DNA of 64,000 nucleotides from Solirubrobacteraceae bacterium (GCA_024711025.1 JANJTP010000004.1:1-64000); one strand, 5' to 3'. Shown: positions 18,999 to 26,385, counted from the stretch's first letter. Numbers and translations are program-made. Notes: generated by a model not told the origin, from the letters alone.

Positions 18999-19020
18999 CC
19001 CCTCCCGAGGCTGGGAGGGG
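18999..19020 (-). promoter_or_regulatory. Shine-Dalgarno-sequestering hairpin
   Basis: Read on the minus strand, CCCCTCCC-AGCCTC-GGGAGGGG forms a perfect 8-bp stem with a 6-nt loop. The 3' arm contains GGAGG with 6 nt to the ATG at 18994, so it is the SD of the large surface-protein gene. A second weaker stem-loop lies upstream around 19038-19065. Translational control (thermometer or ligand) is inference. Confidence 0.6.
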
Positions 19021-19337
19021 ATTCGCTGACGTTCTCCGACTCCTAGGGGGGGAGGTCGGTTATTGCGCCCCCTCGCGCGGCGGCAACGTATGCGCGCCGA
19101 ACGGTCGCGTGCACGACGAACGGACGAAAAGTCGAGGTGAGCGGGTGCGGAACGGACAGACGAACGAGCGCGCGGCGGATGGACGCTCAGAGCCTTCGCG
19201 TCGCGATGGCGACGAGAGCGGGTTGCACACCGAGCATTCAGTCGCTGACCGAATCGCTCGCGCGAATCGGTGCGGTCACTCGCGGGCCGGGTTCCTCCGG
19301 TGTCAGGGGTGGCGGACGACCGCGCTGCGGAGCGCCG
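19021..19337. other. Intergenic stretch without a supported gene
   Basis: Between the surface-protein start and the end of the GAF-EAL gene. Apart from a stem-loop (CCGAC..GTCGG type, 19038-19065) and a -10-like TACGTT on the minus strand near 19086 for the surface-protein gene, I see nothing coding: the reading frames here lack family resemblance. Confidence 0.5.
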
Positions 19338-20729
19338 TCAGCTCACCGGCGAGGCGGGCGTGAGCCCGCTCAGGCCGGCGGCGTGGCCCGTCATCTGGTG
19401 AAGGGCGCTCGCGGACCCGGGGCGGCCGAGGAGATACCCCTGGCCGAACCGGATGCCCAGCTCGCGGACGGTCTGCAGCTCCTCCGGCGTCTGGATGCCC
19501 TCCGCGGTGATCCTGGCTCCGGTCTGAGCGGCGAAGCTAACGAGGGCCGCCGCCAGCGAGCGTCTGACGGGGTCGATGTCGATCCCGTGGGTGAGCTCGC
19601 GATCGAGCTTGATGATGTCGGGAGAGAGCTTGAGGATGTGCGTCAGGCCGGAGTAGCCGGTGCCGGTGTCGTCGATGGCCAGACGCACGCCGCGCCGGCG
19701 TACCTCCGAGAGCATGTGGCTCAGGCGCCCGTAGTCGTCGACCTCGAAGTGCTCGGTGAGCTCGAGCACGATGCGGCCCGGGCCCGCTGCGTCGAGGATC
19801 GCGCCCAGCTCGCCACCGGCGATCGTCGAGGGCCCGACGTTCAGTGCGAGATACGCCTCCTCGGGGATCGCGTCGATCGACTCCACGGCCGTGCGGATCG
19901 CGGCCAGTTCGAGCTCCATGCCCAGCCCGGCGGCGCGGGCCTGCGCGAACCATGCGTCCGGGGCCTGTGTCGGCGGTCCGGAGAACCGTGCGAGGGCCTC
20001 AGCTCCGACGAGGCGGCCGCTGTCAAGCGCGACGATCGGCTGGTAGACGATCGCCGGTCCCGGACCGGCCAGTAGATCCTCGATCTGCTGCCTGGTCTCC
20101 AGGGCCTCGACGGTTCCGGGCTGCAGGACGTTGGCCACGAACTCGCCGATCTCGCAGCGCTCGGGCGCCGGTACGTTCGGTGCGGGCCTCAGGCGGGCGT
20201 CGTGGGCGGCGCACTCGGAGCACTCGGCAGGGTCCGCCAGCAACTCCCTGGTGACGCGCGCGACGTCGGCGGCGGCGGCGACCGTAGCGGTCACGAAGTC
20301 GGCCAGCCGCGTCAGGGTCTCCACGTCGGCGACCTCGAAGGCCCGTGGCCGTGCGGACATCATCTGAAGCACGCCGATCGGCTGCTCACGGCGGCACAGC
20401 GGGACGCAGACGAGCGAGGCGGCCCCGATCCGGTGGCAGGTGGCTCGAGCGATCCGCGGGTCGGTGGTCGCGTCGACGCAGTGCAGCGTCTCACCGGTCT
20501 TGATCGCCAACCCGGAGAGGCTCGCGTCGAGCCCGAGGCGAATGCCGACGTGGCCGGCCATCGTCCCGGCGGCGCAGACGAAGACCAGCTCGTCGCCGTC
20601 GACCAGCGACACCACCGCGCCCTCCGCCGGCCCCACGATGGCGAGCGCCTGGTCGACGACCCGGCGCATCACGATCATCGGATCGACGAAATCCCGGAGC
20701 GCGTGGCGTAGCTCACCTTCTGCGATCAT
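19338..20729 (-). CDS. GAF-EAL protein, probable c-di-GMP phosphodiesterase
   Basis: About 463 residues: an N-terminal GAF sensor domain, a linker with a CSEC pair and further Cys (ERCE), then an EAL domain. The EAL catalytic set appears complete: GAEALARF, LNVGPSTI, VLELTEHF, IDDTGTGYS (canonical DDFGTGYS, F to T), IIKLDR, TAEGIQT and FGQGYLLGRP. It should hydrolyse c-di-GMP to pGpG. No membrane segment, so cytosolic. Start chosen at ATG 20729, preceded by GGTGAGG; an upstream in-frame ATG at 20819 has no SD. Confidence 0.85.
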   Translation of the reverse strand: MIAEGELRHALRDFVDPMIVMRRVVDQALAIVGPAEGAVVSLVDGDELVFVCAAGTMAGHVGIRLGLDASLSGLAIKTGETLHCVDATTDPRIARATCHRIGAASLVCVPLCRREQPIGVLQMMSARPRAFEVADVETLTRLADFVTATVAAAADVARVTRELLADPAECSECAAHDARLRPAPNVPAPERCEIGEFVANVLQPGTVEALETRQQIEDLLAGPGPAIVYQPIVALDSGRLVGAEALARFSGPPTQAPDAWFAQARAAGLGMELELAAIRTAVESIDAIPEEAYLALNVGPSTIAGGELGAILDAAGPGRIVLELTEHFEVDDYGRLSHMLSEVRRRGVRLAIDDTGTGYSGLTHILKLSPDIIKLDRELTHGIDIDPVRRSLAAALVSFAAQTGARITAEGIQTPEELQTVRELGIRFGQGYLLGRPGSASALHQMTGHAAGLSGLTPASPVS

Positions 20730-20853
20730 GACCTCACCGGCGTTGCCGACGAAAGTGCCCACGCGGCCGGGTGAAGGGCCCCGTCGATCACGGTTGGACG
20801 ACCTCGCTCCGTCGATCATCGACGAAAGCGGTATCAGATTCGACTCGAGTCGG

Positions 20854-20888
20854 CCGGATTTGTAGCTATTGCAACGCTACAAGGCCGG
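20854..20888 (-). terminator. Hairpin at the end of the DUF4333 lipoprotein gene
   Basis: TTGTAGC (20860-20866) pairs with GCTACAA (20876-20882) over a 9-nt loop, and CCGG/CCGG pairs outside a 2-nt mismatch. The structure begins directly after the lipoprotein stop codon on the minus strand. Confidence 0.55.
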
Positions 20889-21785
20889 TCACGGCTGGCA
20901 AGCTGACGCCTGCCGCAGCTCGGTGATCGTGCTCGACGTCGTCGAGCGTGCAAAGCGGAGGCTCGCGACCTCGAGGCGGTTGACGGCGTCGCCGAGCTGG
21001 GCCGCGGTGGGGGAGGGCGAGCGGAAGACGTCGGCCGAGCGTTCGGCGGCAGTGCCGAACCGGCGCAGCGTGCGGCGCTCGGCGGGGTCGAGGAGATAAG
21101 CGCGGCAGGCACCGGCAGCGAGGCCCGCGCTCTTGACGAGGTCGGCGCTCGCCTGCAGCGCGTCGCGGCTGAACGCGCTGATCTGGTCGAGCTGATCGGC
21201 CAGACAGCCAAGGACCTTCGACTGGCCGCCGCCGGCGGTCGAGCAGCGTTCGAGGCGCCCGGTGGCGCCGGTGATGTCGGCGATGCTCGCACAGGCCGCC
21301 TGGATCCTTGCCACCTGCTCGTCGGCGTCGTCGCCGCCGAGGGCCCCGCAGCGACTGCGCAGCGTCGAGGTCTTGAGCTCCTTGCGCGACAGCGTGACGA
21401 ACTTGCGCAGCGCTGTGAAGCCGGCGGGGCTGAGCGTCGTCGGATGATCGGCAGGCTGCGCGGCCGCGCCGGCCGTGTCGAGCGGCTTCTCGTCGACCTT
21501 CACGTCGAACTTCGCGTTGAGCCCCTCGACCTCGGTGACCTTCACGCTCACGCCGAACGCCTTGCCGTCGATCGTCATCCTGCAGCGCGCCGAGCTGCCC
21601 GCCTTGGCCTCGATCTCGTCCGGGCAGTCGACCGACGGGGCCTGCGCTCCGACGGCCTTCGTCAGCGCCGCCTGGGACTGCGTCTCGAGCTCCTTCTCCG
21701 AGAGCATCTTCTTCTCGGAGCAGGCGGCCGTCGTGAGTGCGAGCACACTCAGCAGCACGGTGGCGAAGCGCTTCTTGGCGATCAT
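20889..21785 (-). CDS. DUF4333 lipoprotein
   Basis: 298 residues with a lipoprotein signal peptide: KKR, a hydrophobic core, then the lipobox LTTAAC with the lipidated Cys at about 22. Residues 40-110 match the actinobacterial DUF4333 pattern (SVDCPDEIEAKAGSSARCRM, then FGVSVKVTEVEG). The C-terminal ~180 residues form a helical region with several cysteines and no recognised family. It should be anchored outside the membrane; function unknown. A promoter (21846-21873) and a terminator flank it, so it is probably monocistronic. Confidence 0.85.
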   Translation of the reverse strand: MIAKKRFATVLLSVLALTTAACSEKKMLSEKELETQSQAALTKAVGAQAPSVDCPDEIEAKAGSSARCRMTIDGKAFGVSVKVTEVEGLNAKFDVKVDEKPLDTAGAAAQPADHPTTLSPAGFTALRKFVTLSRKELKTSTLRSRCGALGGDDADEQVARIQAACASIADITGATGRLERCSTAGGGQSKVLGCLADQLDQISAFSRDALQASADLVKSAGLAAGACRAYLLDPAERRTLRRFGTAAERSADVFRSPSPTAAQLGDAVNRLEVASLRFARSTTSSTITELRQASACQP

Positions 21786-21845
21786 CGGCCGGGCAGTGTG
21801 CCAGGCTCGATGGACAGTCGACGATCCCGAGCTTCCTCAGACGTT

Positions 21846-21873
21846 ACATAACAACCATTATCGAGCGTTGCAA
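21846..21873 (-). promoter_or_regulatory. Promoter of the DUF4333 lipoprotein gene
   Basis: On the minus strand TTGCAA (-35, 21868-21873), a 16-bp spacer and TTATGT (-10, 21846-21851) stand in an unusually AT-rich patch about 60 bases upstream of the ATG. Confidence 0.5.
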
Positions 21874-21886
21874 AGACGAGGGGACT

Positions 21887-21940
21887 GTCGCGCCGCACTC
21901 CCAGGTCGCGCCGCGCTCCCGGGTCGCGCCGTCACCGCCG
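21887..21940. repeat. Imperfect 18-bp direct repeats
   Basis: Two full 18-bp units (21887-21904 and 21905-21922) and a degenerate third begin GTCGCGCCG, just after the end of the ABC permease gene. Small and low-complexity; no function inferred. Confidence 0.45.
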
Positions 21941-21966
21941 GGCACTCACCGTCGGCCCTGGTCGCC

Positions 21967-22743
21967 TCAGCGCACGTCGCTGCGTGCGATCCGCCAGAGC
22001 CCGAGCGCGATCGGCAGCACCATCCAGAGAGCCAGCGACGTCGCGACGCGCGCCCACTGTGCTGCGCTGAGCGTCTCGTCGAGCATCGGCGCCATGGTGC
22101 GCGACATGTCCAGCCAGCTCGCGGCGCCCTCCAGCGCGGAGATCGCGCCGAGCCCCGTCCAAGCGGTCGGCAGCACGAAGTACAGGACGATCGCGGGCGC
22201 CGACGCGAGCAGCACGGCGCCGAAGCCGATGCCGACGAGCATGGGTACGGCGACGGAGATCGCGACCTGACCGATCAGACCCGTCTCCAGCGACCACGCC
22301 GCGTCCCCGTCGACGCCCGCGACCGCCATCGCGAGCAGCGCGACGAGCAGGCAGAGCAGGAATGCGATCCCCGCGAGCACCAGCCCGGCCAGCAGCTTGG
22401 CGACGAGTACCCGTGAGCGGTCCGGGACCAGCGTGAACGTGATCATCGCGGTCCGCTGGGACCACTCCGAGCTGACGAGCAGGATGCCGACGATCGGCAT
22501 CAGGATGCTCGCCGGCTGAACGGCGAGGACGAGGAAGCTCAGCAGGATGCGCTCCTCGTGTGGGAACACGAGGCACGCCATGACCGCCGCGCCGACCGTG
22601 AGCGCGGCCGTGCTGAGCAGGAGCCAGAACCCCGCGCGCGTGTCCGTCATCTTGCGCAGCTCGACGAGCGTGAGGCGCCCCAGCCCCGTACGCGTGTCGG
22701 CGCCGCGCTCGGCGGCGGGCGTCGGAAGCGCGGCGGTGCTCAC
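21967..22743 (-). CDS. ABC-2 type transporter permease
   Basis: 258 residues with about six hydrophobic segments, e.g. LLLSTAALTVGAAVMACLVF, LLVSSEW then a polar LVPDRSRVLVAKLLAG turn typical of ABC-2 exporters, and the C-terminal MVLPIALGLW segment. The GTG start overlaps the upstream ATPase stop (GTGA), so the two are coupled and form one exporter. Substrate unknown; no adjacent resistance or biosynthesis gene points to one. Confidence 0.85.
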   Translation of the reverse strand: MSTAALPTPAAERGADTRTGLGRLTLVELRKMTDTRAGFWLLLSTAALTVGAAVMACLVFPHEERILLSFLVLAVQPASILMPIVGILLVSSEWSQRTAMITFTLVPDRSRVLVAKLLAGLVLAGIAFLLCLLVALLAMAVAGVDGDAAWSLETGLIGQVAISVAVPMLVGIGFGAVLLASAPAIVLYFVLPTAWTGLGAISALEGAASWLDMSRTMAPMLDETLSAAQWARVATSLALWMVLPIALGLWRIARSDVR

Positions 22744-23648
22744 CGGATGCCCTCCATGACGTCGGCGTCGTCCGTGTCGCTCGTGAGGTCGAAGAACAGC
22801 CGCTCGAGCCCGGCGCTCTGGGATGGGCCGAGACGACCGAGCGCCACTCCCCCGGCGAGCGCCGCGCGGCCCACCTCCTCGGGTTCGGCGTCGACGATGA
22901 AGCCCCCGTCGGGTGCGGGCACGCTCGCCAGGCGGGCCGCCTCCAGCGCGGCGAGCAGCCTCTCCTCGTCGCTTGCGCGCACGAGCGTGCCGGCGCCGGC
23001 GAGCAGCTCTTGGCGTGCCCCCTGGGCGACGACCTTGCCGGCGCCGATGATCACGAGCTGGTCGGCCACGGCCTCGACCTCGTGAAGGAGATGCGAGGAG
23101 AGCAGGACGGTCCCACCGCGGTCTGCGAAGTCGCGCAGCAGCTCTCGCATCCAGCGCATGCCCTCGGGGTCGAGACCGTTGGCCGGCTCGTCGAGGATCA
23201 ACACCTCGGGCGAGCCGAGCAGTGCGTGGGCGAGCCCAAGTCGCTGGCGCATGCCGAGCGAGTACTGGCGTACGCGCTTGCGCGCGGCCGCGCGGTCGAG
23301 GCCGACCAGCTCGAGCAGCCCGTCGATCCGCCGTTCGTCGACGCCTATCGTCCGGGCGGAGACGGCGAGCGCCTCGCGTCCGCGCCGGCCGCCGTGCTGG
23401 GCGGCCGCGTCGAGCAGGATGCCGACGCGGCGGCCGGGGTTCGGCAGGGAGCGGTATGCGCCGCCAAGTACCTGCGCCCATCCTCGGTCGGGACTCAGCA
23501 GCCCGCAGATCATCCGCATCGTCGTGGTCTTGCCGGCGCCGTTCGGGCCGAGGAACCCGGTCACCGTGCCGGGTTCGCAGCGGAACGACACGTCGTCGAC
23601 GACGAGGCACCTGCCGAGGCGCTTCGTCAGGCCGTGCGATTCGATCAT
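22740..23648 (-). CDS. ABC transporter ATP-binding protein
   Basis: 302 residues. Walker A GPNGAGKTT (34-42), signature YSLGMRQRLGLAHAL (129-143), Walker B VLILDEPANGLD (149-160) and the H-loop SSHLLHEVE are intact. It energises the overlapping ABC-2 permease. The ATG at 23648 gives the normal family start (MIESHGLTKRLGR). The last ~90 residues form a C-terminal extension common in drug/bacteriocin-type exporters. A decayed fragment matching residues ~129-185 lies at 25240-25372. Confidence 0.92.
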   Translation of the reverse strand: MIESHGLTKRLGRCLVVDDVSFRCEPGTVTGFLGPNGAGKTTTMRMICGLLSPDRGWAQVLGGAYRSLPNPGRRVGILLDAAAQHGGRRGREALAVSARTIGVDERRIDGLLELVGLDRAAARKRVRQYSLGMRQRLGLAHALLGSPEVLILDEPANGLDPEGMRWMRELLRDFADRGGTVLLSSHLLHEVEAVADQLVIIGAGKVVAQGARQELLAGAGTLVRASDEERLLAALEAARLASVPAPDGGFIVDAEPEEVGRAALAGGVALGRLGPSQSAGLERLFFDLTSDTDDADVMEGIR

Positions 23649-23698
23649 GGCCGCAGCATCGCAGCGCGCAGCGTGCGCTGGCCTCGTCCCCCGCCATC

Positions 23699-23725
23699 GC
23701 GGTCGACGGTCAGGCGGTCGACGGT
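23699..23725. promoter_or_regulatory. Direct 12-bp repeats upstream of the ABC exporter genes
   Basis: GCGGTCGACGGT occurs twice, at 23699-23710 and 23714-23725, a 15-bp period, about 55-75 bases upstream of the ATPase start. It could be an operator; no regulator is assigned. Confidence 0.35.
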
Positions 23726-23777
23726 AAGAGGTCAGGCGAGGCCCAAAGGCAGGTCGCGTTCCCCCGCCGGCATAGAG

Positions 23778-23808
23778 GGGGCGCGTCACCCGACCGGCGA
23801 CGCGCCCC
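23778..23808. other. 10-bp inverted repeat between the ABC and deiminase-like genes
   Basis: GGGGCGCGTC (23778-23787) pairs with GACGCGCCCC (23799-23808) over an 11-nt loop. It is the first of three successive hairpins in this gap. Confidence 0.5.
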
Positions 23809-23842
23809 GCGTCCGCTTGTGATGGTCGCCCCTAGCTCACCG

Positions 23843-23862
23843 CACGGCTCGACTGAGCCGTG
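23843..23862. terminator. Perfect 8-bp hairpin
   Basis: CACGGCTC-GACT-GAGCCGTG forms a perfect stem with a 4-nt loop, 5 bases from the longer hairpin at 23868-23908. The pair follows the deiminase-like gene on the minus strand. Confidence 0.55.
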
Positions 23863-23867
23863 GTCGA

Positions 23868-23908
23868 CCGGGTGGAGCGACCGGGCGGGCCCCGGTCGCT
23901 CCACCCGG
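23868..23908 (-). terminator. Strong 18-bp terminator hairpin of the deiminase-like gene
   Basis: Arms 23868-23885 and 23891-23908 are perfectly complementary over 18 bp with loop CGGGC, immediately after the stop codon at 23910. This is the longest perfect stem seen in the window. No U-tract. Confidence 0.75.
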
Positions 23909-23909
23909 C

Positions 23910-25088
23910 CTAGCTCAGGAGCGGGCCGGGCTGGTCGCGGACCAGCTCGAGCGTTGCGCAGTGCAGGCCGGCGATCGCGAACTTGTGCGATTCGGAGAAG
24001 TCGACCTGGATCACCTCGACGCCTTCCCGTTCGAGTGCCTTGACGGTCGTCGGTGCGCCCGCGTTCATGACGACCTTGCCGGGCTCGAGCGTGACCGCGT
24101 TGACGGCGAGGTCCCAGTACTCCTCGACCGGCACTTCGATGATCTTGATGTCGCGCCGCTTGAGGTAGCGCACGAACGCGTAGTTCACGAGATGAGGCGC
24201 GAGCACGCACAGTCCCTGGTCCGGGACCATCATGAACATGTCGGCGTGGCTGGTGCCGATGTTGCCGGTGTTGGTGGTGTCAACCCAGCCAGGGCTGTGC
24301 GTCGTGACCATCTCGATGCCGAGGTTGCCCAGCACGAACTCGATCTGGGCAAGGCCCTCCTCGTTGGCGACGACGCTCTCGTTGAAGACGAACGTCTTGC
24401 TGTCGAGCCAGCGCCCGGCGCCGGGCTCGCCGACTCCCTTGCCGTGGATCGTCAGGTAGATCGGAACCTGAAGCGCGGTCAGCGCGTTGGACCAGATCAC
24501 CTCGCGTCCCCGTTGCCAGGAGCCGAGGCCCATGCGGTGGACGATCACGCCGCCCTTGACGACGAGGCCCGCACCGGCGAGGGTGACGAGGTTCTTCAGA
24601 TAGCCATAGGCGCCGATCGCCGGCACCGGCGCCTCGACGTAGTTGACGCGCACGCCGTTGTCCCGGAGCACCTGGTAGTACTGCTCGAACTGGTCGCGTA
24701 GACGCCCGAGATCGGCGTTGCCGGCGACCGAGGAGTAGTAGTACTGCCACTCGCGCTGGTACTCGTCGCGCGTCTCGTTCTCGGTCGGGCGCGAGACGAG
24801 CACCTCACGCAGCCTGCCGATTCCCTCCGCCCCCCACGGGCGCCCCCAGATCTGGTCGACCTCGTCGGCGAAGTCGATCTCATGCAGCATCCAGTTGCGC
24901 GTCGGCTTCCCCGGCTCGAACCACGGCAGCTCACCGATCGTGCGCAGCTCGTCGTGGCCGGCCGCCGCTCGCGGCGAGGAGTACTCGAGCTCATGGGTCC
25001 GGCCGCTGGCCGTGACGACCCGAAACGGCACGTGCTCACGTGCGGGCACACCGTCGCCGAAATCCGTCGTCGTGTCGCCTCTGCCCAT
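23910..25088 (-). CDS. Arginine deiminase/amidinotransferase superfamily protein
   Basis: 392 residues of the guanidine-modifying superfamily (arginine deiminase, dimethylargininase, glycine amidinotransferase). Superfamily hallmarks are LREVLVSRPTENE early, a central GTSHADMFMMVPD block that could hold the catalytic His, EPGKVVMNAG, and a final AGLHCATLEL with the likely nucleophile Cys. It is not a close match to classical ArcA, so the substrate is open. The ATG at 25088 is chosen; upstream in-frame sequence is a pseudogene relic and promoter. A perfect FNR-type box lies 115-128 bases upstream and a strong terminator follows, so it is probably monocistronic. Confidence 0.75.
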   Translation of the reverse strand: MGRGDTTTDFGDGVPAREHVPFRVVTASGRTHELEYSSPRAAAGHDELRTIGELPWFEPGKPTRNWMLHEIDFADEVDQIWGRPWGAEGIGRLREVLVSRPTENETRDEYQREWQYYYSSVAGNADLGRLRDQFEQYYQVLRDNGVRVNYVEAPVPAIGAYGYLKNLVTLAGAGLVVKGGVIVHRMGLGSWQRGREVIWSNALTALQVPIYLTIHGKGVGEPGAGRWLDSKTFVFNESVVANEEGLAQIEFVLGNLGIEMVTTHSPGWVDTTNTGNIGTSHADMFMMVPDQGLCVLAPHLVNYAFVRYLKRRDIKIIEVPVEEYWDLAVNAVTLEPGKVVMNAGAPTTVKALEREGVEVIQVDFSESHKFAIAGLHCATLELVRDQPGPLLS

Positions 25089-25202
25089 CGCGGGAAGTCC
25101 CCCTCGAGTCAATTGACACACGACAAGCAGGGTGCGCCCTGGGTATCCACTAAGCGGCGGACCACGTGCTCGTCCCCTGGTTCGAAATACCATCACATAT
25201 CT

Positions 25203-25216
25203 TTGATCACAATCAA
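25203..25216 (-). promoter_or_regulatory. Perfect FNR-type box TTGAT-N4-ATCAA
   Basis: TTGATCACAATCAA matches the FNR/ANR consensus TTGAT-N4-ATCAA without a mismatch. It lies in an AT-rich patch upstream of the deiminase-like gene. On the minus strand TTGTGA (25208-25213), an 18-bp spacer and TATTTC (25184-25189) could be the promoter, which the box would overlap. Confidence 0.6.
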
Positions 25217-25239
25217 GGTGGTCCCTGCCGGTCACGCTG

Positions 25240-25372
25240 TCGCGCAACCCCTCTCGCGTCCAGCGCGCTCCCTCGGGGTCGAGGCCCGTCGCCGGCACGC
25301 AGGGATCAAGCGGGCGAGCCGGAGTGCGTGAGCGAGCGGTCGCCGACGCACGCCCAGCGAGTACTCGCGCAC
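25240..25372 (-). pseudogene. Relic of an ABC-transporter ATPase gene
   Basis: Read on the minus strand this stretch resembles the signature-to-Walker B part of the intact ATPase at 22740-23648. Recognisable pieces are EYSLGVRRR, LAHAL, then (another frame) PATGLDPEGARWTREGLRD against PANGLDPEGMRWMRELLRD. At DNA level 29 of 33 bases match between 25251-25283 and 23142-23174. Internal deletions and at least one frameshift remove the reading frame; the N-terminal half is absent. It reads as a decayed duplicate or former second exporter. Confidence 0.6.
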
Positions 25373-25401
25373 GCGTCTAGGCGAGGGCGCGTGCGCGAGT
25401 A
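25362..25401 (-). terminator. 14-bp perfect inverted repeat
   Basis: TACTCGCGCACGCG (25362-25375) and CGCGTGCGCGAGTA (25388-25401) pair perfectly over a 12-nt loop, about 75 bases after the stop of the minus-strand membrane-protein gene. Its left arm overlaps the edge of the ABC relic. Confidence 0.6.
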
Positions 25402-25473
25402 GCCTCGTCTGCTGTTCGTGCCGACGAACCCTGTCGACGGCCGCGCGTCCCGTCGTCTTGTGAGGGCCTCGCC

Positions 25474-25863
25474 CTACGTGGCGCGGGCGGTCGGGCGCTC
25501 ACCGACCGACGTCACCTCCAGCTGGTGGACGACACGCTCGGTGCTCAGCTCGTGTACGACCAGGCCGACGGTGCTCAGCACAGCAAGCGCGCAGGCGCTC
25601 GCGAAGGACCACCACTTCAGGTCGGTGCCGGAGAACACGAATGCCTGGACCACCGTCCAGGCCCCGAGCAGCACGATCAGGCCGTCCAGCGCGCGCTGCG
25701 TCATCGTCGCGCGCAGCCCGTCGGCCGCCGCACCCAGGATCATCGCGGCGCCGCCCGCGGCGAACAGCCACTGCAGCGTGTCGCCGGTCCAGACCTGACT
25801 CGCGACGATCAGGAAGCCCGCGACGAGCAACAGCGCGAGCCGGGAGATGAAGTGCATTCGCAT
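25474..25863 (-). CDS. Small four-helix membrane protein
   Basis: About 129 residues with four evenly spaced hydrophobic segments: LALLLVAGFLIVASQVW, WLFAAGGAAMILGAAADG, LIVLLGAWTVVQAFVF and FASACALAVLSTVGLVV. The C-terminal tail is cytosolic and polar. The topology is like SPW-repeat proteins, but no diagnostic motif was found, so the family is unassigned. It is transcribed divergently from the ArsR gene; its promoter (-35 TTGACA, -10 TACTGT) is overlapped by a palindrome, suggesting ArsR control. Start taken as the first of two close ATGs. Confidence 0.6.
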   Translation of the reverse strand: MRMHFISRLALLLVAGFLIVASQVWTGDTLQWLFAAGGAAMILGAAADGLRATMTQRALDGLIVLLGAWTVVQAFVFSGTDLKWWSFASACALAVLSTVGLVVHELSTERVVHQLEVTSVGERPTARAT

Positions 25864-25945
25864 GACGCGATACCCCCTCGTCGGTTCGGCACACCGTGGG
25901 AGCAGTCCTCTCCCCTCGGTCCGCCGGTTCTCTTCCAACCGGTCG

Positions 25946-25976
25946 ACAGTACCAAGGCATATCGACAAATGTCAAT
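25946..25976 (-). promoter_or_regulatory. Promoter of the membrane-protein gene with overlapping ArsR-type operator
   Basis: On the minus strand TTGACA (25970-25975), an 18-bp spacer and TACTGT (25946-25951) form a near-consensus promoter. A 16-bp palindrome (ATCGACA-AA-TGTCAAT type, 25961-25976, one mismatched pair plus the centre) covers the -35. A further 9-bp inverted repeat CATATCGAC/GTCGATATG spans 25958-26001. The site is between the divergent membrane-protein and ArsR genes. Confidence 0.6.
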
Positions 25977-26010
25977 GCAGACAATGACCAAAGTCGATAT
26001 GCTGACGCGG

Positions 26011-26370
26011 ATGTCGCTCGATCACGGACCGATCACCGCCGCGCCGCTGACCCATGCGGAAGCCGAGTCCCTCGCGCGGCTGCTCCATGCGCTGGCCGAG
26101 CCCACTCGAGTCATGATCGTCAGCACGCTGCTGCATGCCGCTCGGGGTGAGCTTCACGGCCGCGAGATCCAGGAGCGGCTCGGCCTGCGTCAGCCGACCT
26201 CGAGCCACCACCTGCGCAAGCTCGTGCACTCGGGGGTCGTCGAGCGTGAGCAGCGCGGGCCTTACGCCTACTTCCGCGTCGCCCCCGACGCCCTGTCGCG
26301 ACTGCGGGCGATCTTCGGCGGACGGCCGCGCCGGCAGCCCGGCGGAGCGGCGCGCCTCGCGCAGGGCTGA
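26011..26370 (+). CDS. ArsR family transcriptional regulator
   Basis: About 119 residues with a winged helix: LLHALAEPTRVMIVSTLL, then GREIQERLGLRQPTSSHHLRKLVHSGVVEREQRGPYAYF (helix-turn-helix and wing). No Cys at all in the core, so the classical ArsR/SmtB metal site is missing; it may sense redox, a small molecule or nothing. Several in-frame ATGs precede 26011 (25969, 25975, 25984, 25999); those at 25969 and 25975 lie inside the operator, so a later one is preferred, but the exact start is uncertain. Probably represses the divergent membrane-protein gene. Confidence 0.85.
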   Translation: MSLDHGPITAAPLTHAEAESLARLLHALAEPTRVMIVSTLLHAARGELHGREIQERLGLRQPTSSHHLRKLVHSGVVEREQRGPYAYFRVAPDALSRLRAIFGGRPRRQPGGAARLAQG

Positions 26371-26385
26371 AGTCGCTCGGCGCGT

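Noticed and set aside
19220-19275. Repeated CGAATCG motif as an operator
   Set aside because: Only two short direct copies in an unremarkable stretch; no symmetry and no nearby regulator.
25175-25195. T-arm-like GGTTCGAAATACC
   Set aside because: Flanking bases do not pair into a T-stem, and no anticodon or acceptor arm surrounds it.
23646-25300. An insertion sequence explaining the ABC duplicate and repeats
   Set aside because: No transposase-like protein and no terminal inverted repeats bounding the segment were found.
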